Shown here one piece after another: positions 8,820-15,814 of a DNA stretch of 64,000 nt. The notes beneath the pieces were generated by a model. The model was not told the DNA's origin and did no database searches. It saw only the letters and a list, made by a program, of their open reading frames with translations. This stretch comes from Segatella copri (lineage in GTDB: Bacteria; Bacteroidota; Bacteroidia; Bacteroidales; Bacteroidaceae), in assembly GCF_026015625.1 (NCBI RefSeq), contig NZ_JAPDVG010000001.1:2435001-2499000 (forward strand), read 5' to 3'. Position numbers and translations under genes: made by a program. Each line of letters opens with the position of its first letter. Within the stretch, counting starts at the first letter, position 1.

Positions 8820-10259
8820 TTAAATAAACAAATCATCTAGTGTTACTGAAGCCCTGAATATATCGGAATATTCATTACTCACCAGTTCTGAATTTCCCAC
8901 ATACGTAAGGAGGAATGTCTTGGCAGGGTTCTTTTCTTCCAAAGCCTGCAAGCGGCTATTCAGCACCTGAGCATAGCCCTTGGTCACGGCATAAGGAGCC
9001 TTATAAAATTTCATCTCACAAACATTCACTGCATCATCAGCCCTGTCTATCAGCAAGTCTATCTGCATGCCATCAGCCTCCTCGCTTCCCTTCACTATGA
9101 GCGAAGACTCCTGCGAAGACACCGCACCTATATGAAGAGCATATTTTATCTGTGAAATATGCTGCAAACAAACCTCCTCGAAAGCAATACCACGCCATGA
9201 GGCAACATCGCTTTCCTTCAAATGCTGTTGCCAGTAATCAGTTTGATTTACAGCCTTCTTCTCCTTAAAATGAAGCCAGAACCAGCAAAAGGAATCAATA
9301 AGCTTATAATACTCCTCTCGCTGACTGAAACCGAAAGGAGTATATTTCACCACAAAATCACTTCCCAACAAGGCTTTCAGCATCTTGGTAAAATCACCAT
9401 TCGGATTCAAACCGGTATGCTCTGCTATCTCCTTACGGGTGAAACCAGCATGGCGGGTACCCAAAAAGCGAACTATCTTCATACAGTCTTCGGCATTATC
9501 AAACACAGAATTGAAAAGCCTGTCAAACTCATCCCCCAACTTCGCATGACGGGCAAAGAACAAGGCATCTATGTTCTGAGCCAAACTATAGGAAGGATTA
9601 AAGAAATTCATATAGAAAGGAATTCCCCCCATAATCATATAAGCCTGCGTAATATTATAACGGGACATCTTGATGCCACGGCTCTGATAAAACTCCTCAC
9701 ATTCTTTCAAAGTAAACGGCGACAGTTTGATTTCGCCAGTCAAACGCCCGTATAATCCACCTTTATTACTGATTAGATTATCAAGCATCCAGGAGGTGGC
9801 AGAACCACAGACTACGAGTAACAAATTGTGGCGCATATTGCCCCAACCATTCCAGAAAGCCTCTAATGCCGTAAGAAAACCGGAACGAGCCGTATCCATC
9901 CAGGGCAACTCATCGATAAATACCACCTGTCGGGAACCATTATCGCAAGTTTCCAAAAAACGTTCCAGCAAAAAGAAAGCCTCCATCCACGACTTAGGCT
10001 GCGCAATATCCTCCATACCATGACGAAGAAGCGAGAAATAGAAATTCTGCAACTGGTCTTTCAAGGTTACCTTCCGACGACGGTCGTAAGGCGACAATCC
10101 TGTATGATGAAACACCATATCATCATGAAACACCTCATCAATCAAGAATGTTTTACCGACACGGCGACGACCATACACAGCCACAAACTCAGCTCTACCA
10201 CTTTCGTAGTAACGCTTCAATTCTGCTATTTCCTTTTTTCTACCTATTATTTCACACAT
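8820..10259 (-). CDS. AAA ATPase (ATPase_2/DUF234 family) with nuclease-like C-terminus
   Basis: About 479 residues. The P-loop GRRRVGKTF lies at 30-38 and Walker B VVFIDELPWMD near 112-122. A winged-helix-like middle follows, then a C-terminal DUF234-type region with IDLLIDRADDAVNVCEMKF, reminiscent of a PD-(D/E)XK core. Members are common in Bacteroidota and archaea and their substrate is unknown; links to mobile or defence DNA are inferred. The start is set at 10259 (MCEIIGRKKE) because upstream alternatives (ATG 10265, TTG 10271) sit within 5-11 nt of the predicted transcription start. A 25-bp palindrome lies immediately upstream of its promoter. Confidence 0.8.
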   Translation of the reverse strand: MCEIIGRKKEIAELKRYYESGRAEFVAVYGRRRVGKTFLIDEVFHDDMVFHHTGLSPYDRRRKVTLKDQLQNFYFSLLRHGMEDIAQPKSWMEAFFLLERFLETCDNGSRQVVFIDELPWMDTARSGFLTALEAFWNGWGNMRHNLLLVVCGSATSWMLDNLISNKGGLYGRLTGEIKLSPFTLKECEEFYQSRGIKMSRYNITQAYMIMGGIPFYMNFFNPSYSLAQNIDALFFARHAKLGDEFDRLFNSVFDNAEDCMKIVRFLGTRHAGFTRKEIAEHTGLNPNGDFTKMLKALLGSDFVVKYTPFGFSQREEYYKLIDSFCWFWLHFKEKKAVNQTDYWQQHLKESDVASWRGIAFEEVCLQHISQIKYALHIGAVSSQESSLIVKGSEEADGMQIDLLIDRADDAVNVCEMKFYKAPYAVTKGYAQVLNSRLQALEEKNPAKTFLLTYVGNSELVSNEYSDIFRASVTLDDLFI

Positions 10260-10282
10260 AATCATACCCAATTGGTTCGCTG

Positions 10283-10290
10283 CAAATATA
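10283..10290 (-). promoter_or_regulatory. -7 box of the ATPase promoter
   Basis: The minus strand reads TATATTTG. The predicted transcript starts near 10276. Confidence 0.6.
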
Positions 10291-10315
10291 CGACTAATTT
10301 CGGAAATAGCGAAAG

Positions 10316-10380
10316 AAAATAGCGTTTATTTCGCTACGAAACCGATTTTTTACCATTCGTAGCGAAATAAACGCTATTTT
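10316..10380. repeat. 25-bp perfect inverted repeat
   Basis: Bases 10316-10340 are perfectly complementary to 10356-10380 with a 15-base loop. Each arm contains TAGCGTTTATTTCGCTACG. A related half-element (AATAGCGAAA) recurs at about 10305-10314, toward the ATPase promoter. No T-run follows on the side expected for the ATPase transcript. Confidence 0.9.
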
Positions 10381-10421
10381 AACTCCATTTTAACACTTCA
10401 GTTCCTTACTCTATCTTATAC

Positions 10422-10592
10422 GTGAAAAAGTTGTCACCTTTAGGATGGTTAAACTAAATATGTTACTATCTATTTTTCTTATCACTAAATGAGTTACGCA
10501 TTTTTATTTTTATCACTATATGGGTTGTCAGCGAATACCCATTATACCTAACTAGGTTACTCTTTTTAAGGAGCTATCCCTAGAAAGGTTAC
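10422..10592. repeat. Array of six TIR-like 13-mers at 30-33 bp spacing
   Basis: Related 13-mers begin at 10422 (GTGAAAAAGTTGT), 10454 (CTAAATATGTTAC), 10485 (CTAAATGAGTTAC), 10515 (CTATATGGGTTGT), 10548 (CTAACTAGGTTAC) and 10580 (CTAGAAAGGTTAC), all in the same orientation. The first coincides with the presumed terminal repeat of the IS. Confidence 0.65.
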
Positions 10593-10633
10593 GGTGATGA
10601 TATTCTTTCAAATGCAAAGATACACATTTTCAA

Positions 10634-11536
10634 CTAATTAGAAGAATTTTCCCAAGGATTTTTCCACATTTTCTGCTGTGGCCCCACTTGAGTATGTGCA
10701 ACTGATGGTGTTTGATTACCGATACTCATATGCGGTCTTTCGTCGTTATAAAACGCAATAATCCTGGTCAGTTCCTTCTTACATACTTTACGAGTAGGAA
10801 TTGTCATTCTATAAAGCCATTCTGTTTTTAAAATGCCGTTTGCACGTTCTGCTATAGCATTCTCCAAAGGATCTCCTGTTTGAGTCATACTTATTTGTGA
10901 GCCATGACTTTTTAGGATAGATACATAATTCTGACTGCAATACTGGCTTCCTCTGTCAGAGTGATGAATGAGTCCTTTTGCAGTTTCTTCATCAATGCTT
11001 TTATATGCCATTTTAAGCGCTTCTAATGGATATACAGTTTCTAATGTTGGACCAACAGCCCATCCAACGATTTTATGGGAATACAGGTCTGTTATAAGCG
11101 AGAGATAGCACACACCTTCATTGGTTTCAACATAGGTGATGTCACTTGCCCAAATCTGGTTCGGATGGGTAGGAACTACTCCCTTAATCAGGTTTGGGTA
11201 TTTGCGATAATTATGGTCGGAATCTGTTGTCTTATAGCGCCTACGGCGCTTTATACGTACCATGAGTCCATGCTTACGCAGCATCTCAATAAATGCGTCA
11301 CGACCAGGGAAGCAGCCAGTATCCTCAAACATCTGTTTCAATATGGCATGCAACTTTGCAGCTCCTAAGCCAGGATTCGACTTACGATACTCACGTGCCT
11401 TTTCAATGATGATAGACTCAATGGCCTCTTCAGCAAAGCCGTCAGAGACATTGCGCTTATTATATGCTTGCCGGGTGAAACCAAACAGCCCGCATAGAGT
11501 GCCTAAACCTTGGCTCTGGCACTCTGTGCGGAGCAA
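10634..11536 (-). CDS. IS3-family transposase, OrfB catalytic subunit (rve integrase core)
   Basis: 300 residues from a TTG; the frame extends without a stop to the A7 slip site at 11557-11563. It has an HTH_21-like N-terminus followed by a DDE integrase core: D132 in ASDITYVE, D194 in HHSDRGSQY and E230 in NAIAERANGILKTEW. It catalyses strand transfer. As in other IS3 elements it is probably made as an OrfAB fusion by -1 frameshifting. The reading frame is intact. Confidence 0.93.
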   Translation of the reverse strand: MLRTECQSQGLGTLCGLFGFTRQAYNKRNVSDGFAEEAIESIIIEKAREYRKSNPGLGAAKLHAILKQMFEDTGCFPGRDAFIEMLRKHGLMVRIKRRRRYKTTDSDHNYRKYPNLIKGVVPTHPNQIWASDITYVETNEGVCYLSLITDLYSHKIVGWAVGPTLETVYPLEALKMAYKSIDEETAKGLIHHSDRGSQYCSQNYVSILKSHGSQISMTQTGDPLENAIAERANGILKTEWLYRMTIPTRKVCKKELTRIIAFYNDERPHMSIGNQTPSVAHTQVGPQQKMWKNPWENSSN

Positions 11537-11538
11537 GC

Positions 11539-11982
11539 TTACTGTTTGGTACCAGATTTTTTTCTCACAGGAATATTGAAGGTTTCTTCTGCGAGGTCAA
11601 TCATGGTGGAGAATGCCTTAGAGCGAAGCTTCTCTAACTCCAAAGCCTTGCGGAGACGCTTAATCTCTGCATCTTTCTCTTTCAACTGTTCATTTGTTGT
11701 CTTTGCCATATCGTCACGGTTTTGGTCTTCTGGCGGCAAAGATAACAAATCTTTTTCATTTAAGAACTTATCCATCCAAGAAAATAGCACTGTACGACTG
11801 CTTATATAGTATTTCTTGATGATTTCTTCTGCTGGGAGCCCACTCTCCATATACTCACGAACTATCATGATACGATCATCATCTGTAAAAGAGTAGCTAT
11901 TCAACTCTACCTCACGGGTCTCAAACCAACCAGTGTCCTCATTATACACACGTTCAATTCTTGTCTTACGTTTCATTGTCAC
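11539..11982 (-). CDS. IS3-family transposase, OrfA (HTH DNA-binding subunit)
   Basis: 147 residues: an N-terminal helix-turn-helix (TDDDRIMIVREYMESGLPAE region, then SSRTVLFSWMDKF) followed by a leucine-rich coiled coil (about 90-130), the standard IS3 OrfA layout. Near its 3' end the minus strand reads AGA AAA AAA, giving the slippery heptamer A-AAA-AAA (11557-11563). A -1 slip there enters the orfB frame directly (I-W-Y-Q...). Confidence 0.9.
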   Translation of the reverse strand: MTMKRKTRIERVYNEDTGWFETREVELNSYSFTDDDRIMIVREYMESGLPAEEIIKKYYISSRTVLFSWMDKFLNEKDLLSLPPEDQNRDDMAKTTNEQLKEKDAEIKRLRKALELEKLRSKAFSTMIDLAEETFNIPVRKKSGTKQ

Positions 11983-12034
11983 TTCTGTTTGTTCCTAAGT
12001 GACAACCTTTTTCAGGGAAGTACACTCATAGAGT

Positions 12035-12160
12035 ATTTAGAGCCTACTTGATTTGTTTACAAACCTAAGCCGTTCCAGTTTGGCCTTTGCTTGAATATCA
12101 AGAAACTGGGCGTTTGCCTATATAATAGTAGGTAACAATCTGGAAACGAGCGAACTTAAT
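12035..12160. ncRNA. Structured element A upstream of abiF (candidate AbiF-associated RNA; strand unresolved)
   Basis: This stretch matches 13390-13510 downstream of abiF; by eye there are 7 mismatches and one gap over the 74 columns from 12079 to 12152. Shared hairpins are CTTGA/TCAAG, GGC-GTTT-GCC and CCTA...TAGG. An outer pairing CGTTCCAG (12071-12078) with CTGGAA(A)CG (about 12140-12148) closes the element. Compared with copy B it seems to lack about 107 bp, including a candidate minus-strand promoter, and its T-run on the minus strand is broken, so copy A may be silent. Confidence 0.55.
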
Positions 12161-12214
12161 TTAGAACTTTTTGCGTTAAATTTTCTATCTTATAAACAGA
12201 TTTCTCTGAAAACA

Positions 12215-12246
12215 TTTGGAGAATTCAAATTAAAAGCGTATCTTTG
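12215..12246 (+). promoter_or_regulatory. abiF promoter
   Basis: TTTG at 12215-12218, a 20-bp spacer, then TATCTTTG at 12239-12246: a textbook Bacteroidetes promoter. The predicted start is near 12253, giving a ~55-nt leader. Confidence 0.75.
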
Positions 12247-12257
12247 CAGCACTAGAA

Positions 12258-12302
12258 TCCGCCACGCTTCCCATAGAACAGCGTACCAGGGCGGAACTTT
12301 TT
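12258..12302 (+). ncRNA. abiF leader hairpin with U-run (attenuator or small-RNA candidate)
   Basis: TCCGCC (12258-12263) pairs with GGCGGA (12290-12295), and ACGCT (12264-12268) with AGCGT (12280-12284). Five Ts follow at 12298-12302, only 7 nt before the abiF ATG. It looks like an intrinsic terminator between promoter and gene. The homologous hairpin at 13714-13767 keeps the fold with different stem bases, which is covariation-type support for an RNA. Confidence 0.6.
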
Positions 12303-12308
12303 GTTTAT

Positions 12309-13205
12309 ATGCGTATGGAATATATTAATCCACCACTTGGTACAGCAACCCTTTTAGCCAATCTTCAAAATGAGGGATTAGTGATTATGGATGAGAGAAA
12401 AGCATTTGCTTTCCTTGAGAATGTCAGCTACTTTAGATTTGCAGCATATTTGCGTCCTTTCAAGGCATTGGATAAGCATGGCTATAAGGAAAATGCTACC
12501 TTTGAGAAAGCTGTGAGACTTTATGAGTTTGATGTCAAACTTAGAACCCTACTATTTTCCGCTATTCAAAAGATTGAGATTTCTTTGCGGGCAAAGGTTA
12601 TCAACCAGTTTTCTTTGAATTATGGAGCTTTTTGGTTTATCAATCCCGATTTAGCTGTTGACAAGCATAAGTTTGCAGAGAATCTTTCCTCTTTGGATAG
12701 AGAACTGCAGCGTTCCAAGGATGATTTTATCAAAGAGCATTATGTAAAGTATGGCAAGGAAGATTTTCCGCCAGCTTGGAAACTAATAGATTTGACATCG
12801 TTTGGCTGCTTGACAAAATTGTATTTCAATTTCGCCAATGGTGCTGCCAAAAAGAAAATAGCTCGTTCCTATAACGTTCCTCAGCAAGAAATACTTGAAA
12901 GCTGGATGAAATCCATCAATGCGCTTCGCAACTGTTGTGCCCATCATGGGCGTGTATGGAATCGTGTGATGCCTGTTATGCCCCAACTTCCAATGAAATT
13001 AAAACAAGCATGGATAATGAATAAGCCCGAAGTCGCTAATCGACTATATTCCGTTCTTTGCTGCTTGTTATATTGGCTCAATGCCATTGATCCACGAAAT
13101 GAATTATGTGCTAAGTTCAAGGACTTATTGTCACAATATCCAGAAGTCGACACGAATGCCATGGGATTTCCTAAGCATTGGCAAGATGAGCCATTGTGGA
13201 GATAG
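12309..13205 (+). CDS. abiF: AbiF/AbiD-like abortive-infection HEPN ribonuclease (Abi_2 family)
   Basis: 298 residues of the Abi_2 family (PF07751). The diagnostic HEPN motif RNxxxH is present as R207-N208-C-C-A-H212 in ALRNCCAHHGRVWNR, so the protein is probably a metal-independent RNase acting as a toxin against phage-infected cells. Published work on Cas13 ancestry describes AbiF as a toxin paired with a conserved non-coding RNA antitoxin. That fits the structured, duplicated elements flanking this gene. ATG at 12309; a second in-frame ATG lies 6 nt on. A 10-bp hairpin (13212-13221 with 13230-13239) follows the stop, without a T-run. It lies next to an IS3 element, as expected for a mobile defence cassette. 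Confidence 0.82.
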   Translation: MRMEYINPPLGTATLLANLQNEGLVIMDERKAFAFLENVSYFRFAAYLRPFKALDKHGYKENATFEKAVRLYEFDVKLRTLLFSAIQKIEISLRAKVINQFSLNYGAFWFINPDLAVDKHKFAENLSSLDRELQRSKDDFIKEHYVKYGKEDFPPAWKLIDLTSFGCLTKLYFNFANGAAKKKIARSYNVPQQEILESWMKSINALRNCCAHHGRVWNRVMPVMPQLPMKLKQAWIMNKPEVANRLYSVLCCLLYWLNAIDPRNELCAKFKDLLSQYPEVDTNAMGFPKHWQDEPLWR

Positions 13206-13226
13206 CAGTTTGGTATTCGGACTAAC

Positions 13227-13388
13227 TTATCCGAATACCTGCTGCCATAAAGTTTTGTTGCTAATGATGATTCTTACATCTGCTTACATATACTTTTGTA
13301 ATACAGACTCTCTGCTATTCCCTTGTGTATGAATCGTAGCTGTTGCCACAAAATAGTTGCCATCTTCCTTATGTACAAGCTTGGTACT
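13227..13388 (-). pseudogene. C-terminal fragment of a paralogue of the 18692-19075 gene, with a nonsense codon
   Basis: The minus strand translates to about 53 codons closely matching the end of the 18692-19075 product (…GNYFVATATI…VLQKYM*ADVRIIISNKTLWQQVFG*). An in-frame TAA replaces the Lys codon after YM. No 5' part exists: the fragment begins where structured element B starts. It is a non-functional remnant. Confidence 0.8.
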
Positions 13389-13389
13389 A

Positions 13390-13553
13390 GGCTGCTTTAG
13401 AGCTTTTTGTTAAAAAAACTAACTCGCTCTAATTTGGACTTTGATTGAAAATCAAGAAGTTGGGCGTTTGCCTATATTATATAGGTAACAATATGGAAAC
13501 GAGCGGACTTCTGCTCGTTTCTGTATTTTGCAATATGCAAAGAACACCTCAAT
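13390..13553 (-). ncRNA. Structured element B downstream of abiF (candidate AbiF-associated RNA)
   Basis: A second copy of the element upstream of abiF. Hairpins: TTGATT/AATCAA (13441-13455), GGC-GTTT-GCC, CCTATA-TTA-TATAGG (13471-13485), and an outer pair CGCTC (13425-13429) with GAGCG (13501-13505). The minus strand is favoured for transcription. A promoter TTG-N19-TATCTTTG lies at 13590-13561, and reading left the outer stem is followed by a seven-base T-run (A7 at 13412-13418), giving a ~140-nt RNA with an intrinsic terminator. A second possible minus promoter (TTG-N20-TAAATTTG) is at 13712-13682. Confidence 0.6.
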
Positions 13554-13560
13554 TTGGGGG

Positions 13561-13590
13561 CAAAGATACGATATTTTTCTAAATATCCAA
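13561..13590 (-). promoter_or_regulatory. Candidate promoter of RNA element B
   Basis: On the minus strand TTG (13590-13588), a 19-bp spacer, then TATCTTTG (13568-13561). It has no counterpart in element A. Confidence 0.6.
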
Positions 13591-13713
13591 TGATTTACAA
13601 GAGGAATTTTATGGAAATTAGAACTTTTTATAGTAAAACCTTGCTTCGCAAGTAATTTGAGATTAGAAACATCAGTGAATCCAAATTTAATGTATATTGT
13701 CTGTTTCCACAAT

Positions 13714-13767
13714 TTTCACCGTGGTACGCCTCCCAACAATATGTACCACAGTGAAACTTCTTTTTTT
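13714..13767 (+). ncRNA. Orphan copy of the abiF leader hairpin
   Basis: TTTCAC-C-GTGGTAC (13714-13727) pairs with GTACCAC-A-GTGAAA (13743-13756), followed by seven Ts (13761-13767). It aligns with the abiF leader (12258-12302), but both ATG triplets of the abiF start region are changed (ATA, GTG) and no abiF coding sequence follows. It may also serve as a terminator for the gene-free stretch 13206-13807. Confidence 0.6.
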
Positions 13768-13807
13768 ATATAGTTGTGCGAAAAAAACATCAAGTCAATT
13801 CTTGTCA

Positions 13808-14560
13808 TCATCTGTCGAGCCAATTCTTCAATTGCATGATTTTGTCTTTGCTGACCACAATTCGCAACTCAGGAAATCCATGAAGGCTAATGGTCATTTT
13901 GTATTTGAAGAAATTGGTGAGTTTGTCAATGCGCTCGATATTTACCATATATTGGCGGCTGACACGGAAGAACAAATTGGGATTCAGTTGCTGTTCCAAG
14001 TCACTCAAAGATTGATTGATGGTTACAGAATTACCATCACTAAGATATGCTCTAACGACACCATTCTCCGAGAAGAAATAACTAATGTCAGTAGTCTTGA
14101 CAAGTTTGAAGCCATCATAGATATGCACAAGGAAATGGTCTCTCCATTTCTTGCCTGTTGCCATCCCCATTTTCTCCATCAGAGCTGAGTAATCTATATT
14201 TTTATTGCACAGGGCTTTAGCCTTTGTTATAGCTTTCTCCAATTCTTCTGCCAATATCGGTTTCTGAAGATAGGCGATGCCATTGCTCTTGAATGCTTCC
14301 AAGGCATATTCATTATAAGCCGTGGTGAATATCACAGGCGAAGTTGGGGCTATCTCCAAGAAAGCCTCGAACACATCACCATCGCCCAGTCTTATATCCG
14401 CAAAGATTACATCCTCGTCATGCGGATTTTGCAGATAGTCGATGACCGCTCTCATTGTTGTTAACGGTCCTTGTATTTCCATAGAGTTGTCTATGTTTTG
14501 CAAGAGGCGTTTCAGTCTTGAAAAGCCACGTTCTTCATCTTCTATGATTAAAACTTTCAT
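13808..14560 (-). CDS. LytTR-family response regulator
   Basis: 250 residues. An N-terminal receiver domain (1-120) has acidic pocket EDE at 7-9 and phospho-acceptor D55 in IFADIRLGDG. A C-terminal LytTR DNA-binding domain (about 145-250) carries the typical VSRQYMVNIERI motif. Its ATG overlaps the kinase stop by 4 bp (ATGA), so it is translationally coupled to its partner. Targets are unknown; the neighbouring lipoprotein gene transcribed the other way is a candidate. Confidence 0.93.
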   Translation of the reverse strand: MKVLIIEDEERGFSRLKRLLQNIDNSMEIQGPLTTMRAVIDYLQNPHDEDVIFADIRLGDGDVFEAFLEIAPTSPVIFTTAYNEYALEAFKSNGIAYLQKPILAEELEKAITKAKALCNKNIDYSALMEKMGMATGKKWRDHFLVHIYDGFKLVKTTDISYFFSENGVVRAYLSDGNSVTINQSLSDLEQQLNPNLFFRVSRQYMVNIERIDKLTNFFKYKMTISLHGFPELRIVVSKDKIMQLKNWLDR

Positions 14561-15552
14561 GATTTTGATAAGATTGGAAGTTTGACTTCAAAATATTTAT
14601 TATCGTTACTAACGACTAGTTCCTTTCCTAATTGACTATAGCGCAGACGCAAGTTTGACAATCCCTTTTGTGTTGTAGGTAAAGTGCTCTTTATCGGATT
14701 CACTACATTTCTAACGATAATATATTCGCCATGACAATACACTGAGATAGAAAGCGGACTTTCCTTAGTATGACAGTTATGCTTTATCGCATTCTCTACC
14801 ATCATTTGTATCGCCAATGGTAAGATCTTATTCTTGCATCTTTCCAGTTCTTCGGCAATTTCCACATGTATGGTATGAGGAGAACTTATCTCTTGAAGCT
14901 CACAATAGTTCTTCACGAAATGAATCTCTTCATGTAAAGGCACCGTCTCATCATCCAAATGTGTGACTACATATCTGTAGATTTCAGAGAATTTCAGAGT
15001 GAAACTTTCTGCCTGTACAGGATTCTCCTCAATCAAGTCTGCCAACGTGTTAATGCTGTTGAATATGAAATGCGGATTCATCTGCTGACGCAAGAGATTA
15101 TTGGTAAGCACTACGTTTTCCTTCTCTTTTCTGATGAGGATGGAACAATAATACATGCACGCATTCACCATGGTCAGCAATGTGGCGATTAATCCAAAAA
15201 CATATAATCTGTCCCAATACACATCGTTCCCATCATGCCAAAGATTATCAAATATGTTTTCAAATGCAACAGCCAAAACAGAATTGGCTAGCAGCAACAA
15301 TAGGATATGGGTGGCAAAGCGAGGATAGCTTATCTTGTCTCTTACAAAGATGTTACCCAAGAAAAATGAAACCCACAAAGAAAACAATGTGTAAAAGGAA
15401 CAATATGCAATGTCGAAGCACAAGTCTTCAATGGTGAGACCTGTGCCTACGAATGTTTCAAAGTCCATCAATCCCCACATTATGTAGGAAAAAATACAGG
15501 TGGCGATGGATATGATGCACCAATTCTTTATAAAACTATTATATTTGCTCAT
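14557..15552 (-). CDS. LytS-type sensor histidine kinase
   Basis: About 331 residues with 4-5 membrane segments in the first 140. A His_kinase (PF06580) region follows with H161 in QQMNPHFIFNSINTL, and an HATPase N-box near 253 (MMVENAIKHN). It phosphorylates the coupled LytTR regulator. The start is uncertain: ATGs at 15552 and 15561 are possible. The TTG at 15573 lies inside the -7 box and is rejected; 15552 leaves a ~12-nt leader. Confidence 0.9.
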   Translation of the reverse strand: MSKYNSFIKNWCIISIATCIFSYIMWGLMDFETFVGTGLTIEDLCFDIAYCSFYTLFSLWVSFFLGNIFVRDKISYPRFATHILLLLLANSVLAVAFENIFDNLWHDGNDVYWDRLYVFGLIATLLTMVNACMYYCSILIRKEKENVVLTNNLLRQQMNPHFIFNSINTLADLIEENPVQAESFTLKFSEIYRYVVTHLDDETVPLHEEIHFVKNYCELQEISSPHTIHVEIAEELERCKNKILPLAIQMMVENAIKHNCHTKESPLSISVYCHGEYIIVRNVVNPIKSTLPTTQKGLSNLRLRYSQLGKELVVSNDNKYFEVKLPILSKS

Positions 15553-15570
15553 ATTACTCATTTTTGTGTG

Positions 15571-15601
15571 CAAATTTAGTGCTTTTTTACGAAATTACCA
15601 A
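15571..15601 (-). promoter_or_regulatory. Promoter of the LytTR two-component operon
   Basis: On the minus strand TTG (15601-15599), a 20-bp spacer, then TAAATTTG (15578-15571). Confidence 0.75.
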
Positions 15602-15743
15602 TAGTTAGAGCTATGAAAGACGAAAAATCGCCCATGAATCCGTTATTTTCGCCTACGAACCATGTTATTGGGTAGTAGGACAAGATTCATCTGCAATTTA
15701 TAGGGACTCATATCCCAATTTCTCCGACTCATGGTGATTGGGC

Positions 15744-15774
15744 TTGCACGAACCGAAGTAACGTTATAATTTTG
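15744..15774 (+). promoter_or_regulatory. Promoter of the lipoprotein operon
   Basis: TTG at 15744-15746, a 20-bp spacer, TAATTTTG at 15767-15774. The intergenic region shared with the divergent kinase promoter contains repeated ATTGGG/CCCAAT words whose meaning is unclear. Confidence 0.75.
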
Positions 15775-15814
15775 CATCCGAAAAATTTAATGTTTTATCA
15801 AAAATTGTATTAAA

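Larger units (their letters stand above)
10422..12014 (-). mobile_element. IS3-family insertion sequence (approximate ends)
   Basis: orfA and orfB lie on the minus strand. Imperfect terminal inverted repeats are suggested: TGAAAAAGTTGTCAC from 10423, and on the opposite strand TGAAAAAGGTTGTCAC ending at 12014. No clear target duplication is visible, so the ends are provisional. About 210 bp of unusually long non-coding sequence separates orfB from the left end and carries a regular repeat array. Confidence 0.7.
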
